Positions 1 through 8,291 are shown, numbered from the stretch's first letter. The stretch: DNA of 8,291 nt from Streptomyces sp. NBC_01551 (GCF_026339935.1 NZ_JAPEPX010000014.1:1-8291); one strand, 5' to 3'. A program made the numbers and translations. The notes: generated by a model not told the origin, from the sequence alone.

Positions 1-721
1 CCGCGGTGAGGCGGACGCGCAGCGCGGACGCCCCGACGGCGTGCAGGGACACCCCGCGCCAGGAGAACGGCAGTCCGGCCTGCCGGTCGCCGTCGGAGGA
101 GACGAACGTGGCGTGCAGGGCGGCGTCGAGGAGCGCCGGGTGCAGGCCGAAGCGGGTGGCCTCGGTGTGCCGGTCGTCGGGCAGGGCCACCTCGGCGTAG
201 ACGTCGTCGCCGAGGGTCCAGGCGGCGCGCAGGCCCTGGAAGACGGGCCCGTAGGCGAAGCCGCCCTGGCCGAGGTGCTCGTACAGGCCGTCGACGGTGA
301 CGGCCTCGGCGCCGGGCGGGGGCCAGGCGGTGAGGTCGAAGGCGGGGCGCGGCGCGCCGGTGGCGAGGACGCCCGCGGCGTGCCGGGTCCAGGGCTCGTC
401 GTCGGCGGCGTCGGGGTCGCCGGAGTACAGGTCGAGGGTCCGTCGGCCGTCCTGGTCGGGTGCGCTGACCACGATCTGGAGGCGTACCGCGGCGTGCGGG
501 GCGAGGACCAGCGGGGCTTCGAGGGTGAGTTCCTCGAGGACGTCGCAGCCGGCCTGGTCGCCTGCGCGGACGGCGAGTTCGACGAAGGCGGTGCCGGGCA
601 GCAGGACCGTACCCATGACGGCGTGGTCGGCGAGCCAGGGGTGGGTGTCGAGGGAGAGGCGGCCGGTGAACAGGAAGCCCTCGCCGTCGGCGAGCGGGAC
701 GGCGGCGCCGAGCAGCGGGTG
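1..721 (-). other. Dehydratase domain of module B, canonical, cut at the window edge
   Basis: It begins at [13 protein letters not shown] (about 721). The motif [10 protein letters not shown] is intact, with catalytic His at 625-623 and Gly at 613-611. The catalytic Asp is in [10 protein letters not shown] (127-125), and YGPVFQGL is present. The sequence leaves the window at …ALRVRLTA, just before the end of the second hotdog fold. Nothing suggests inactivation. A DH implies that a KR follows outside the window, and an ER cannot be excluded there. Confidence 0.93.
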
Positions 722-3700
722 GTGGGCGGCGCCCAGGCCCGCCGATTCGACGTCCCCGATGAATCCGGCGGGGGCTTCGAGCCAGAACCGGCGGCGCTGG
801 AAGGCGTACGTGGGCAGGTCGACGCGGCGGGCGCCGGTCGCGGCGAAGTACGCGGGCCAGTCGAGGGGGACGGCGCGGGTGTGGACGGCGGCCATCGCGG
901 CGGTGAGCGCCTCGGCCTCGCCGCGGTCGCGGCGCAGGGCGGGGACGAACACGGCGTCGGTGGCGTCGTCGGTGTCGGTGAGGCAGTCGCGTCCGAGGCC
1001 GGACAGGACGCCCTGCGGGCCGAGTTCGAGGTACGTGGTGACGTGCTCGGCGTCCAGGGTGCGGATGCCGTCGAGGAAGCGGACGGCCTCGCGGACGTGG
1101 GAGACCCAGTGCTCGGGGGTGCGCAGTTCGTCGCCCGCCACGGCTCCGGTGAGGTGGGTGACGACGGGGATGACGGGCGCGTGGTAGGTGAGGGAGGCGG
1201 CGACGTCGCGGAAGGCGTCGAGCATGCCGTCCATCAGCGGGGAGTGGAAGGCGTGGCTGACGGTGAGCCGCTTGGTCCGGCGGCCGCGCCGCTCGAACTC
1301 GGCGGCGATCTCCAGCGCGAGGGTCTCCTCGCCTGAGACGACGACGGCGGAGGCGGAGTTGACGGCGGCGATGCCGATCCGGTCCTCGTGGCCGGCGAGC
1401 AGCGGCCGGACCTCGTCCTCGGTGGCGGTCAGCGCGATCATGGCGCCGCCCTGGGGCAGTGCTTCCATGAGGCGGCCGCGGGCGGCGACGAGGGCGGCCG
1501 CGTCGGGCAGCGAGAGGACGCCCGCGACGTGCGCGGCGGTGATCTCGCCTATGGAGTGGCCGGCGACGAAGTCGGGGTGCACGCCCCAGGACGCGACGAG
1601 GCGGTAGAGCGCGGTCTCCAGCGCGAACAGGGCGGGCTGGGTGTGGCCGGTCCGGTTCAGGAGGTCGCCGTCCTCGGCGAACAGGATGTCCTTGAGGGGC
1701 TGTTCGAGGTGCGGGTCCAGGGCGGCGCACACCTCGTCGAGGGCGGCGGCGAAGGCGGGGTGGGCGGCGTACAGTTCGCGGCCCATGCCGGGGCGCTGGC
1801 TGCCCTGTCCGGTGAAGAGGACGGCGAGCCGGCCGTCGGCGGCGTCGTGCCGCACGAGCCGGGCGCTGTCGCGGCCCTCGGCGAGGGCGGCGAGTCCGGT
1901 GAGGAGTCCGTCACGGTCGCCGGCGACGACGACGGCCCTGCGGTCCAGGGCGGTACGGGTGGTGGCCAGGGAGAACGCCACGTCGGCCGGGTCCGCCTCG
2001 GGGTGCAGCGCGAGGTGGTCGGCGAGCCGGGCGGCCTGGGCGCGCAGCGCGTCGGGGGTCCGGCCGGAGAGGAGGAACGGCAGCGGGGCGGCGGACTCGG
2101 CGGCCGCGCCGGCCGGGTCGCCGTCGCGGTCCGTGTCCTGCTGGGCGGGCGGCTGTTCGATGATGACGTGCGCGTTGGTGCCGCTGACGCCGAAGGAGGA
2201 GATGCCCGCGCGGCGGGGGCGGCCCGTCTCGGGCCAGGCGGCGGCTTCCGTCAGCAGTTCGACGGCGCCGGCGCTCCAGTCGATGTGCGGGGACGGCTCG
2301 CCGATGTGCAGCGACGCGGGCAGGACGCCGTGGCGCATCGCCTGCACCATCTTGATGATGCCCGCGGCGCCGGCGGCGGCCTGGGTGTGGCCGATGTTGG
2401 ACTTGATGGAGCCCAGCCGCAGCGGCCGGTCCTCGGGCCGGTTCTGGCCGTAGGTGGCGAGCAGGGCCTGGGCCTCGATGGGGTCGCCGAGGGTGGTGCC
2501 GGTGCCGTGGGCCTCGACGGCGTCGACGTCGGCGGTGGTCAGTCCGGCGTGCGCGAGGGCCTCGCGGATGACGCGCTGCTGGGAGGGCCCGTTGGGGGCG
2601 GTGAGGCCGTTGGAGGCGCCGTCCTGGTTCACGGCGGTGCCACGGACGACGGCCAGGACCGGGTGGCCGTTGCGGCGGGCGTCGGAGAGCCGCTCGACGA
2701 GGATCATGCCGGCGCCCTCGGCCCAGCCGGTGCCGTCGGCGTCGGCGGAGAAGGACTTGCAGCGGCCGTCGGTGGACAGGCCGCGCTGGCGGCTGAAGTC
2801 GATGAAGGTGTCCGGGGTGGACATGACGGTGACGCCGCCGGCGAGCGCCATGTCGCATTCTCCGCTGCGCAGGGCCTGCGCGGCCAAGTGCAGGGCGACG
2901 AGGGAGGAGGAGCAGGCCGTGTCGATGGTGACGGCGGGGCCTTCGAGGCCGAAGGTGTAGGAGATGCGGCCGGAGGCGACGCTTCCGGCGGTGCCGGTGC
3001 CGAGGTAGCCCTCCAGGCCCTCGGGGACGGCCGGGAGCCGGGTCAGGTAGTCGTGGTACATGACGCCGGCGAAGACGCCGGTGCGGCTGCCGCGGACGGA
3101 GGCGGGGTCGATCCCGGCGCGTTCGAAGGCCTCCCAGGAGGTCTCCAGCAGGAGCCGCTGGTGCGGGTCCATGGCGAGGGCCTCGCGCGGGTTGATGCCG
3201 AAGACGTCCGGGTCGAAGTCGGCGGCGTCGTGCAGGAAGCCGCCCTCGCGGGTGTACGAGGTGCCGGCCCGGCCGGGGTCGGAGTCGTAGAGCGCGTCGA
3301 GGTTCCAGCCGCGGTCGGTGGGGAACGGGGAGATCGCGTCGGCGGAGCCGGCGACGAGCTGCCACAGCTCCTCGGGGGTGTTGACACCGCCGGGGTAGCG
3401 GCAGCTCATGGCGACGATGGCGATGGGCTCGTCGGCGACGGCCCGGGTGGTGGCGGTGGTGGCGGCCGGGGCCTGGGCCGCCTGGTCACCGAGGAGTTCG
3501 GTGCGCAGGAACGCGGCGAGCGCGTTCGGGGTGGGGTAGTCGAAGACGAGAGTGGCGGGCAGCCGGACGCCGGTGGCCGAGCCGAGGCGGTTGCGCAGCT
3601 CGACGGCCGTGAGCGAGTCGAAGCCGAGTTCCTTGAAGGCCCGGCCGGGGTCGACTGCGTCGGGGCCGGGGAAGCCGAGGACGGCGGCGACCTGGACGCG

Positions 3701-4993
3701 GACGGTGGCCAGCAGCAGCCGGTCGCGCTCGGCGGCGGTCAGCGGCAGCAGCCGCTCGGTGAGGCCGTCGGCGGGCGCGGCGCCCTGGGCGGCGGCGGCC
3801 CGGCGCGCGGCGGGCCGGACCAGGCCGCGCAGCAGCGGGGGCACCATGCTCGCGTCGGCCTGGCGCAGGGCGGCCAGGTCGAGGTGCATCGGGACGGCGG
3901 TGGCCTCGCCGGTGGCGCGGGCGGTGTCCATGAGGGCGAGGCCCTCGGCGGAGGACAGCGCGGCGACTCCGGCGCGGGAGATCCGCTCCAGGTCGGTGTC
4001 GGCGAGGTCGCCGGTCATGCCGCTGCGTTCGGCCCACAGGCCCCAGGCGAGCGCGGTGGCGGGCAGGCCTTCGGCGCGGCGGCGGTGGGCGAGGGCGTCG
4101 AGGAAGGTGTTGGCGGCGGCGTAGTTGGCCTGTCCGGCGGCGCCGAGGGTGCCGGCGGCGGCGGAGAACAGGACGAACGCGGCGAGGTCGGCGTCGCGGG
4201 TCAGTTCGTGCAGGTGGACGGCCGCGTCGACCTTGGCGGGCAGGACGTGGTCGAGCCGCTCGGGGGTGAGCGCCTCGAGGATGCCGTCGTCGAGGACGCC
4301 GGCGGTGTGGACGACGGCGGTCAGCGGGTGTTCGGCCGGTACGGAGGCCAGCAGCGCGGCGAGGGCCTCGCGGTCGGCGACGTCGCAGGCGGCGAGGGTG
4401 GCCTCGGCGCCCAGGGCGCGGAGTTCTTCGAGGAGTTCGCCGGCTCCGGCGGCGGCCTCGCCGCGGCGGCTGGTCAGCAGCAGGCGGCGGACGCCGTGTT
4501 CGGTGACCAGGTGGCGGGCGACGAGCCCGCCGAGGGTGCCGGTGGCGCCGGTGACCAGGGCGGTGCCGTCCGCGTCGAGCGGGCGGGCCTCCTGCCCCTC
4601 GGGGGCGGGCAGGGCGGGGACGCGGCCGAGCCGGGGGACGACGGCGCGGCCCTCGCGCAGGGCGAGCTGCGGCTCGGCGGTGGCGAGCGCTGCGGGCAGG
4701 GCGCGCAGGGACTCCTCGCGGTCGTCCAGGTCGAGCAGGACGAACCGGTCGGGGTGCTCGGACTGGGCCGAGCGCAGCAGGCCCCACAGCGGGGCGTGCG
4801 CCAGGTCGGCCACGTCGCAGGCGCCGGCGGTGGCGACGGCGCCGTGGGTGACGAACACCAGCCGGGAGCCGTCGAAGCGGGCGTCGGCGAGCCAGGCCCG
4901 GGCGAGGTCCAGGGCGTGGTGCAGCGCGTCGCGGACGGCGGCGGACAGCGCGGCGTCGACGGTGGTCCGCGCGGGCGCGTCCACGGCGGGGAC
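1..4993 (-). CDS. Type I modular polyketide synthase, downstream part (KR-ACP-KS-AT-DH), continues past the window edge
   Basis: I translated this frame codon by codon from 4981 to 2 and found no stop (1660 codons). It carries most of the KR and the ACP of module A, then a complete KS, a malonyl-type AT and most of a DH of module B. It has no convincing start of its own. The first homologous residues follow directly on the KR sequence of the upstream frame, and the GTG at 4984-4982 that gene finders might choose falls in the middle of the KR structural subdomain with no ribosome binding site context. The ACP and the next KS are joined by about 20 residues, so module B is on the same polypeptide and no docking domain is involved. 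No TTA codon occurs in this frame, so there is no bldA-type control here. The C-terminus lies outside the window. Confidence 0.93.
782..1825 (-). other. Acyltransferase domain of module B with post-AT linker, malonyl-CoA type
   Basis: It opens with [15 protein letters not shown] at about 1825. The active-site Ser is in GHSIGE (1555-1553) and the specificity motif HAFH lies at 1255-1244, both malonyl-CoA fingerprints. The core ends at FVPALR (about 932). The post-AT linker ends at [14 protein letters not shown] (about 782). Three residues are inserted before the motif IAAVN relative to module A ([14 protein letters not shown] against [11 protein letters not shown]). All expected catalytic residues are present, so this AT should load malonate. 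Confidence 0.94.
2153..3430 (-). other. Ketosynthase domain of module B, complete
   Basis: It catalyses the chain-extending condensation of the second module. It starts at [15 protein letters not shown] and ends at NAHVIIEQ, about 426 residues, the normal length. The active-site Cys is in DTACSSS (Cys at 2914-2912). The catalytic His residues are in EAHGTGT (2509-2507) and KSNIGHTQ (2389-2387). All residues for condensation are present, so this is an active-type extension KS and neither a KSQ loading domain nor a non-elongating KS. Confidence 0.95.
2465..2509. repeat. 45-base tract identical to 7873-7917 (KS of modules A and B)
   Basis: These 45 bases, encoding the end of [17 protein letters not shown] in the KS, are identical at 2465-2509 and 7873-7917, an offset of 5408 bases. 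They are one of several identical or near-identical tracts between the paralogous modules. A second is 35 bases at 1242-1276 and 6599-6633, around the AT HAFH motif. Confidence 0.85.
3490..3735 (-). other. Acyl carrier protein domain of module A
   Basis: It carries the growing chain on a phosphopantetheine arm. The core motif is [15 protein letters not shown], and the Ser at 3616-3614 is the attachment site. It is followed by [19 protein letters not shown], the usual C-terminal part of a PKS ACP. Length is about 80 residues, as expected. It sits between the KR and the next KS, with a linker of about 20 Ala/Thr-rich residues (about 3490-3431) before the KS, typical of an intra-polypeptide module junction. 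Confidence 0.94.
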
Positions 4994-5190
4994 GGGACGA
5001 CGACGGCCTGCGGTACGGGGCCGCCGGCCTCGATGGCCGCGGCGAGGGCGGCGAGGTCGCCGTGCGCGGCGGCGGTGGGCAGCACGGCGGTGAAGCGGGG
5101 GCCGGCCCCGGCCGCGCCGAGCAGGGCCCACTGGCCGGGGGCGACGGTGGTGGCGGCCGGCAGGGCCAGCGGGCTCCACTCGACGCGGAA
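3865..5190 (-). other. Ketoreductase domain of module A, B-type signature, split by the frameshift, catalytic Ser replaced by Ala
   Basis: It reduces the beta-keto group with NADPH. The structural subdomain starts at FRVEWSPL (about 5190). The frameshift falls in it at about 4990. The NADPH-binding motif TGATGTLGG is at 4552-4526. The LDD motif at 4294-4286 marks a B-type KR. The motif [16 protein letters not shown] has no Pro at the B2 marker position, so B1 is the best fit, consistent with an unbranched malonate unit. The catalytic Lys (4234-4232), Tyr (4123-4121) and Asn (4111-4109) are present. Aligned on Tyr and Lys spacing, the position of the catalytic Ser (second Ser of the usual FSS) is Ala (codon 4162-4160), with a Ser one residue before it. 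A B-type KR is the expected partner of the DH. Activity is uncertain. Confidence 0.88.
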
Positions 5191-8100
5191 CAGCGAGTCG
5201 TGGAAGGCGGTGCGGGCCGCCCGTACCTGGTCGGGGGTGACGGGGCGCAGCAGCAGCGCGTCGACGGAGGCGACGGGCGCGCCGGACTCGTCGGCGAGGT
5301 CCACGGAGACGGTGTCCTGGCCGGCGGGCGCGAGGCGGACGCGCAGGGCGCGGGCGCCGACGGCGCGGAGGCTGACGCCGCTCCAGGAGAACGGCAGCCT
5401 GCCGTGCTCGGTGTCCTCCAGCAGGGAGCCCATGCCGACGGCGTGCAGGGCGGCGTCCAGCAGGGCGGGGTGCAGGCCGAAAAGGGCGGCCTCGGCGTGC
5501 GCCTGCTCGGGCAGGCGGACCTCGGCGAAGACCTCGTCGGCGCGCTGCCAGGCGGCGGTCAGGCCCTGGAAGACGGGTCCGTAGGCGAAGCCGGAGGCGG
5601 TGAGGTGCTCGTAGAGGCCCTCGACGGGGACGGCGGTGGCGTCCTGCGGCGGCCAGGTCGTGAGGTCGGCGCCGGCGCGCGGCGCGGGGCGGGCGCCGGC
5701 GGGGGTGAGGAAGCCGGTGGCGTGCCGGGTCCAGGCGCCTTCGCCCCAGGTGTCGTCGGCGGCGTCCTCGGGCCGGGAGTGCAGGGTCAGCGAGCGCCGT
5801 CCGTCGGTGTCGGGGGCGCCGACGGCGAGCTGGATCTGGACGCCGCCGTGCGGGGGCAGGGCGAGGGGGGCCTGGAGGGTGAGCTCGTCGAGGAGTTCGC
5901 AGCCGGTGTGCTCGCCGGCCTGGAGGGCGAGTTCCACGAAGGCGGTGCCGGGCAGCAGCACGGTGTCCATGACCGTGTGGTCGGCGAGCCAGGGGTGGGT
6001 GGCCAGGGAGAGCCGGCCGGTGAAGAGGTAGCCGTCGCCGTCGGCCAGGGCGATGGCGGCGCCGAGGAGCGGGTGGTCGGCGGAGCCGATGCCGGCGGCG
6101 GTGACGTCGCCGGTCCAGGCGGTGGGCTGTTCGGGCCAGTAGTGGCCCCGCTGGAAGGCGTACGTGGGCAGGTCGACGCGGGTGGCACCGCGCCCGGCGA
6201 AGACGGCGGACCAGTCGGCCCGGACGCCGTGCGCGTGGGCCTGGGCGACGGCGGCGGCGAACGCGGCCGGTTCGGGGCGGTCGGCGCGCAGGGCGGGGAC
6301 GAAGACGGCGTCGTCCCGGTCGTTCTCGCCGGTGAGGCAGTCCTGTGCGAGGGCGGTGAGGACTCCGCCGGGGCCGACCTCGACGAAGGTGGTGACGCCG
6401 AGCGCGGCCAGGCCGCGTACCCCGTCGTGGAAGCGGACGGCCTCGCGGACGTGGCGGACCCAGTAGTCGGCGGTGCAGATCTCCTCGGCGGTGACGGAGG
6501 CGCCGGTGAGGTTCGAGACGATCGGGATGACGGGCGGCGCGTAGGAGACGGCTTCGGCGGCTTCCCGGAACGCGTCGAGCATGCCGTCCATGAGCGGCGA
6601 GTGGAAGGCGTGGCTGACGGTGAGCCGCTTGGTGCGCCGGCCGCGGGCGCGCAGGGCCTCGGCGATCTCCTCGGCGGCGTCCTCGTGGCCGGAGACGACC
6701 ACGGAGCGGGGGCCGTTGACGGCGGCGATGGACACCCGGTCGGTGAGGAGCGGGGTGACCTCGTCCTCGGTGGCCTCGACGGCGATCATCGAGCCGCCGG
6801 CGGGCAGGGCCTGCATGAGGCGGCCGCGGGCGGCCACGAGGGCGGCCGCGTCGGGGAGGGTGAGGACGCCGGAGACGTGGGCGGCGGCGAGTTCGCCGAT
6901 GGAGTGCCCGATGAGGAAGTCGGCGGTGACGCCCCACTGTTCGAGCTGGCGGTAGAGGGCGACCTCGACGGCGAACAGGGCGGCCTGGGTGTAGGCGGTC
7001 GCGTCGAGCAGCGCCGCCTCGGGGGTGTCTTCGGCGGCGAACAGCACCTCGTACAGGGGGCGTTCGAGGTGCCGGTCGAGTTCGTCGCGGACCGCGTCGA
7101 GGGCGCGGGCGAAGCCGGGGTGGGTGGCGTACAGCTCGCGGCCCATGCCGGCGCGCTGGCTGCCCTGGCCGGTGAAGAGGAAGGCGGTGTTGCCGTCGCC
7201 GGCGGCGCCGAGGACGGCGGTCGCGGGCTGCTCGCCGGCGGCGAGCGCGTCGAGGTCGGCCAGCAGCTGCTCGCGGTCGGCGGCGAAGAGGACGGCCCGG
7301 CGGTCGAGGGCGGAGCGGCTGGTGGCGAGGGAGAAGCCGAGGTCGGTCAGGGCGGCGGGGTCCGCCGCGAGTGCGGGGTGGGCCCGCAGGTGGGCGGCGA
7401 GGCGGGCGGCCTGGGCGCGCAGGGCGTCGTCGCCCTGGCCGGAGACCAGCAGCGGCACGGGCCCGGTGGCACCTTCCGCGTCCACCGCGGCGTCAGCGCT
7501 GTCGGTGGCGCCCGTGCCGTCGGTCTTCGCGTCCGCGCCGGGTGCGTCGGCGGGCGGGGCCTGCTCGATGACGGTGTGGGCGTTGGTGCCGCTGACGCCG
7601 AAGGAGGAGATGCCGGCGCGGCGCGGCTGGCCGGTCTCGGGCCACGGCACGGCCCGGGTGAGCAGTTCGACGTCGCCGGTACTCCAGTCGACGGCGCTGG
7701 ACGGCTGGTCGATGTGGAGCGACTCGGGCAGGACGCCGTGCCGTATCGCCTCGACCATCTTGATGATGCCCGCGACACCGGCAGCGGCCTGGGTGTGCCC
7801 GATGTTGGACTTGATGGAGCCCAGCCACAGCGGTCGGCCCTCGGGCCGGTTCTGGCCGTAGGTGGCCAGGATGGCCTGGGCCTCGATGGGGTCGCCGAGG
7901 GTGGTGCCGGTGCCGTGCGCCTCGATGACGTCGACCTGCGCCGGGGTGAGCCCGGCGTTGGTGAGCGCCTGGCGGATGACGCGCTGCTGCGACGGCCCGT
8001 TGGGGGCCGTCAGGCCGTTGCTCGCGCCGTCCTGGTTGATCGCGGAGCCGCGGACCACGGCGAGTACGGGGTGGCCGAGGCGGCGGGCGTCGGAGAGCTT

Positions 8101-8291
8101 CTCGACGAGGAGCATTCCGACGCCCTCGCCCCAGCCGGTGCCGTCGGCGCCGTCGGCGAACGGCTTGCACCGGCCGTCGGGGGCGAGCCCGCGCTGCCGG
8201 CTGAACTGCACGAAGGCGCGCGGGCTGGACATGACCGTGACACCGCCCGCGAGCGCCAGCGAGCACTCGCCGCCCCGCAGCGCCTGCACCG
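4474..8291 (-). CDS. Type I modular polyketide synthase, upstream part (KS-AT-DH-start of KR), cut by the window edge and by a frameshift
   Basis: Open on the minus strand from the window edge down to a TGA at 4476-4474. It encodes the C-terminal half of a KS, a malonyl-type AT, a DH and the first part of a KR of one extension module, acting in the cytoplasm on an ACP-bound polyketide chain. The true N-terminus lies outside the window; the GTG at 8289-8287 is an internal Val codon of the KS, not a start. Homologous coding stops at about 4990. The final 171 or so residues of this frame (about 4990 to 4477) are Pro/Ser/Arg/Thr-rich and resemble no PKS domain, while the KR continues in the next frame. 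I infer this is the front part of one larger gene that continues through 4990-1, split by a one-base deletion that is either a sequence error or a real mutation. Domain assignment is certain; the reading of the 3' end as out-of-frame is nearly so. Confidence 0.93.
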   Translation of the reverse strand, partial: VQALRGGECSLALAGGVTVMSSPRAFVQFSRQRGLAPDGRCKPFADGADGTGWGEGVGMLLVEKLSDARRLGHPVLAVVRGSAINQDGASNGLTAPNGPSQQRVIRQALTNAGLTPAQVDVIEAHGTGTTLGDPIEAQAILATYGQNRPEGRPLWLGSIKSNIGHTQAAAGVAGIIKMVEAIRHGVLPESLHIDQPSSAVDWSTGDVELLTRAVPWPETGQPRRAGISSFGVSGTNAHTVIEQAPPADAPGADAKTDGTGATDSADAAVDAEGATGPVPLLVSGQGDDALRAQAARLAAHLRAHPALAADPAALTDLGFSLATSRSALDRRAVLFAADREQLLADLDALAAGEQPATAVLGAAGDGNTAFLFTGQGSQRAGMGRELYATHPGFARALDAVRDELDRHLERPLYEVLFAAEDTPEAALLDATAYTQAALFAVEVALYRQLEQWGVTADFLIGHSIGELAAAHVSGVLTLPDAAALVAARGRLMQALPAGGSMIAVEATEDEVTPLLTDRVSIAAVNGPRSVVVSGHEDAAEEIAEALRARGRRTKRLTVSHAFHSPLMDGMLDAFREAAEAVSYAPPVIPIVSNLTGASVTAEEICTADYWVRHVREAVRFHDGVRGLAALGVTTFVEVGPGGVLTALAQDCLTGENDRDDAVFVPALRADRPEPAAFAAAVAQAHAHGVRADWSAVFAGRGATRVDLPTYAFQRGHYWPEQPTAWTGDVTAAGIGSADHPLLGAAIALADGDGYLFTGRLSLATHPWLADHTVMDTVLLPGTAFVELALQAGEHTGCELLDELTLQAPLALPPHGGVQIQLAVGAPDTDGRRSLTLHSRPEDAADDTWGEGAWTRHATGFLTPAGARPAPRAGADLTTWPPQDATAVPVEGLYEHLTASGFAYGPVFQGLTAAWQRADEVFAEVRLPEQAHAEAALFGLHPALLDAALHAVGMGSLLEDTEHGRLPFSWSGVSLRAVGARALRVRLAPAGQDTVSVDLADESGAPVASVDALLLRPVTPDQVRAARTAFHDSLFRVEWSPLALPAATTVAPGQWALLGAAGAGPRFTAVLPTAAAHGDLAALAAAIEAGGPVPQAVVVPSPPWTRPRGPPSTPRCPPPSATRCTTPWTSPGPGSPTPASTAPGWCSSPTAPSPPPAPATWPTWRTPRCGACCARPSPSTPTGSSCSTWTTARSPCAPCPQRSPPPSRSSPCARAAPSSPGSAASPPCPPPRGRRPARSTRTAPPWSPAPPAPSAGSSPATWSPNTASAACC
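4985..5000 (-). other. Apparent -1 base frameshift inside the PKS gene
   Basis: Upstream of this point KR-like protein is read in one frame (…PQAVVVP), and downstream it is read in the neighbouring frame ([19 protein letters not shown]…). One extra base in the C-rich stretch around 4990-4998 would join both into a continuous KR sequence reading [11 protein letters not shown]. No canonical slippery heptamer is visible: re-pairing of the TCC and CCG codons after a one-base slip would leave a mismatch. A programmed -1 shift is therefore unlikely. A sequencing or assembly error in GC-rich DNA is the simplest cause, a real inactivating mutation the alternative. Confidence 0.88.
5245..6075 (-). other. 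Dehydratase domain of module A, with an altered HxxxGxxxxP motif
   Basis: The role is removal of water from the beta-hydroxyacyl-ACP to give an enoyl chain. It starts at HPLLGAA (about 6075). The catalytic His is in HPWLADH (His at 5979-5977) and the catalytic Asp in [10 protein letters not shown] (Asp at 5457-5455). The YGPVFQGL motif is also present. In the usual HxxxGxxxxP motif the Gly is replaced by Asp ([10 protein letters not shown]; Asp codon at 5967-5965), whereas the DH of module B keeps Gly. The fold and both catalytic residues are intact, so it may still work, but the Gly-to-Asp change next to the active site is unusual and could lower or abolish activity. Confidence 0.9.
6136..7188 (-). 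other. Acyltransferase domain of module A with post-AT linker, malonyl-CoA type
   Basis: It loads the extender unit onto the module's ACP. It opens with [14 protein letters not shown]. The active-site Ser lies in GHSIGE (Ser at 6903-6901), and the specificity motif is HAFH (6612-6601). Established family rules associate HAFH and GHSIGE with malonyl-CoA, and YASH and GHSQGE with methylmalonyl-CoA, so a malonate extender is predicted. The core ends near FVPALR (about 6286). The conserved post-AT linker runs to [14 protein letters not shown] (about 6136). All expected residues are present. Confidence 0.93.
7189..7560 (-). other. KS-AT linker of module A
   Basis: It connects KS and AT. The first 35 or so residues (about 7560-7450) are rich in Ala, Asp, Gly, Thr and Pro and look unstructured. 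The rest resembles the normal KS-AT adaptor ([20 protein letters not shown], then [14 protein letters not shown]). The distance from the KS His of KSNIGH to the AT Ser is 894 bases here against 834 in module B, so this linker is about 20 residues longer. Confidence 0.75.
7561..8291 (-). other. Ketosynthase domain of module A, C-terminal part
   Basis: Catalyses decarboxylative Claisen condensation of the incoming chain with the extender unit. The visible part starts about 11 residues after where the active-site Cys (TACSSS motif) should be, so the Cys lies outside the window. Both catalytic His residues are present: in EAHGTGT (His at 7917-7915) and in KSNIGHTQ (His at 7797-7795). Other family motifs seen are [18 protein letters not shown] and the C-terminal [13 protein letters not shown]. 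The domain ends at NAHTVIEQ, where the related module B domain has NAHVIIEQ. It appears to be an ordinary extension KS, but the Cys (versus Gln or other replacement) cannot be checked here. Confidence 0.93.
7873..7917. repeat. 45-base tract identical to 2465-2509 (KS of modules A and B)
   Basis: This is the module A copy of the direct repeat described at 2465-2509. The direct orientation and spacing of about 5.4 kb equal one module length, so recombination between the copies would delete or duplicate one module in frame. Confidence 0.85.

Noticed and set aside
1911..3365. Long Arg/Pro-rich open frames on the minus strand, out of register with the PKS (also 3486-4787 and 7493-8266)
   Set aside because: They overlap KS, KR and ACP coding sequence with intact active-site motifs in another frame, and their Arg/Pro/His-rich translations are shadows of GC-rich codons.
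4982..4984. GTG as the start codon of a separate downstream PKS gene
   Set aside because: It falls inside the KR structural subdomain, where the sequence continues the upstream frame, with no gap, docking domain or ribosome binding site.
4985..5000. Programmed ribosomal frameshifting joining the two PKS frames
   Set aside because: No X XXY YYZ slippery heptamer is present. A one-base deletion explains the frame change more simply, and modular PKS genes are not known to use programmed shifts.
5190..5245. Enoylreductase domain between DH and KR of module A
   Set aside because: The KR structural subdomain starts within about 20 residues of the DH end, and there is no space of about 300 residues for an ER anywhere before the ACP.
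1388..5584. A 1398-codon open frame on the plus strand, antisense to the PKS gene
   Set aside because: Its protein is Gly/Val/Asp-rich and low in complexity, the usual result of reading GC-rich codons on the opposite strand. It shows no domain, and its composition flips where the PKS frame shifts. The same holds for the plus-strand frames at 41-1336, 4125-5093 and 7025-7861.
1..8291. TTA (bldA-dependent) codon that would suggest developmental control
   Set aside because: No TAA trinucleotide, which would be TTA on the coding strand, was found when scanning the plus strand, and none occurs among the 1660 codons translated by hand.

Overview
The whole window is protein-coding and lies inside one large modular type I polyketide synthase (PKS) gene read on the minus strand. 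Very high G+C content, strong G/C preference at third codon positions, and the domain sequences (TACSSS and EAHGTGT ketosynthase motifs, GHSIGE and HAFH acyltransferase motifs) point to an actinomycete, most likely Streptomyces or a close relative. Neither end of the gene is present. I see no RNA gene, mobile element, promoter, terminator or CRISPR array.

Read in the direction of transcription (high to low coordinate), the window starts inside a ketosynthase. It then runs through the rest of that extension module (module A): KS (C-terminal part, 8291-7561), AT (7188-6136), DH (6075-5245), KR (5190-3865), ACP (3735-3490). A short Ala/Thr-rich linker leads into a second module (module B): a complete KS (3430-2153), AT (1825-782) and most of a DH (721 to the window edge). 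There is no room for an enoylreductase between DH and KR of module A.

Both AT domains carry malonyl-CoA fingerprints. Both modules carry a DH, and module A has a B-type KR signature (LDD). The expected chemistry is therefore two consecutive malonate extensions with processing to an unsaturated chain, as in polyene or polyenol assembly lines. The product cannot be identified from this fragment.

Three irregularities stand out, all in module A. A single-base loss at about 4985-5000 shifts the frame at the start of the KR, so the uncorrected frame stops at 4474. The KR has Ala where the catalytic Ser is normally found. The DH has Asp in place of Gly in its HxxxGxxxxP motif. Module B's domains look canonical as far as they are visible. 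The two modules are also close paralogous copies with stretches of identical DNA, which matters for assembly and for recombination.
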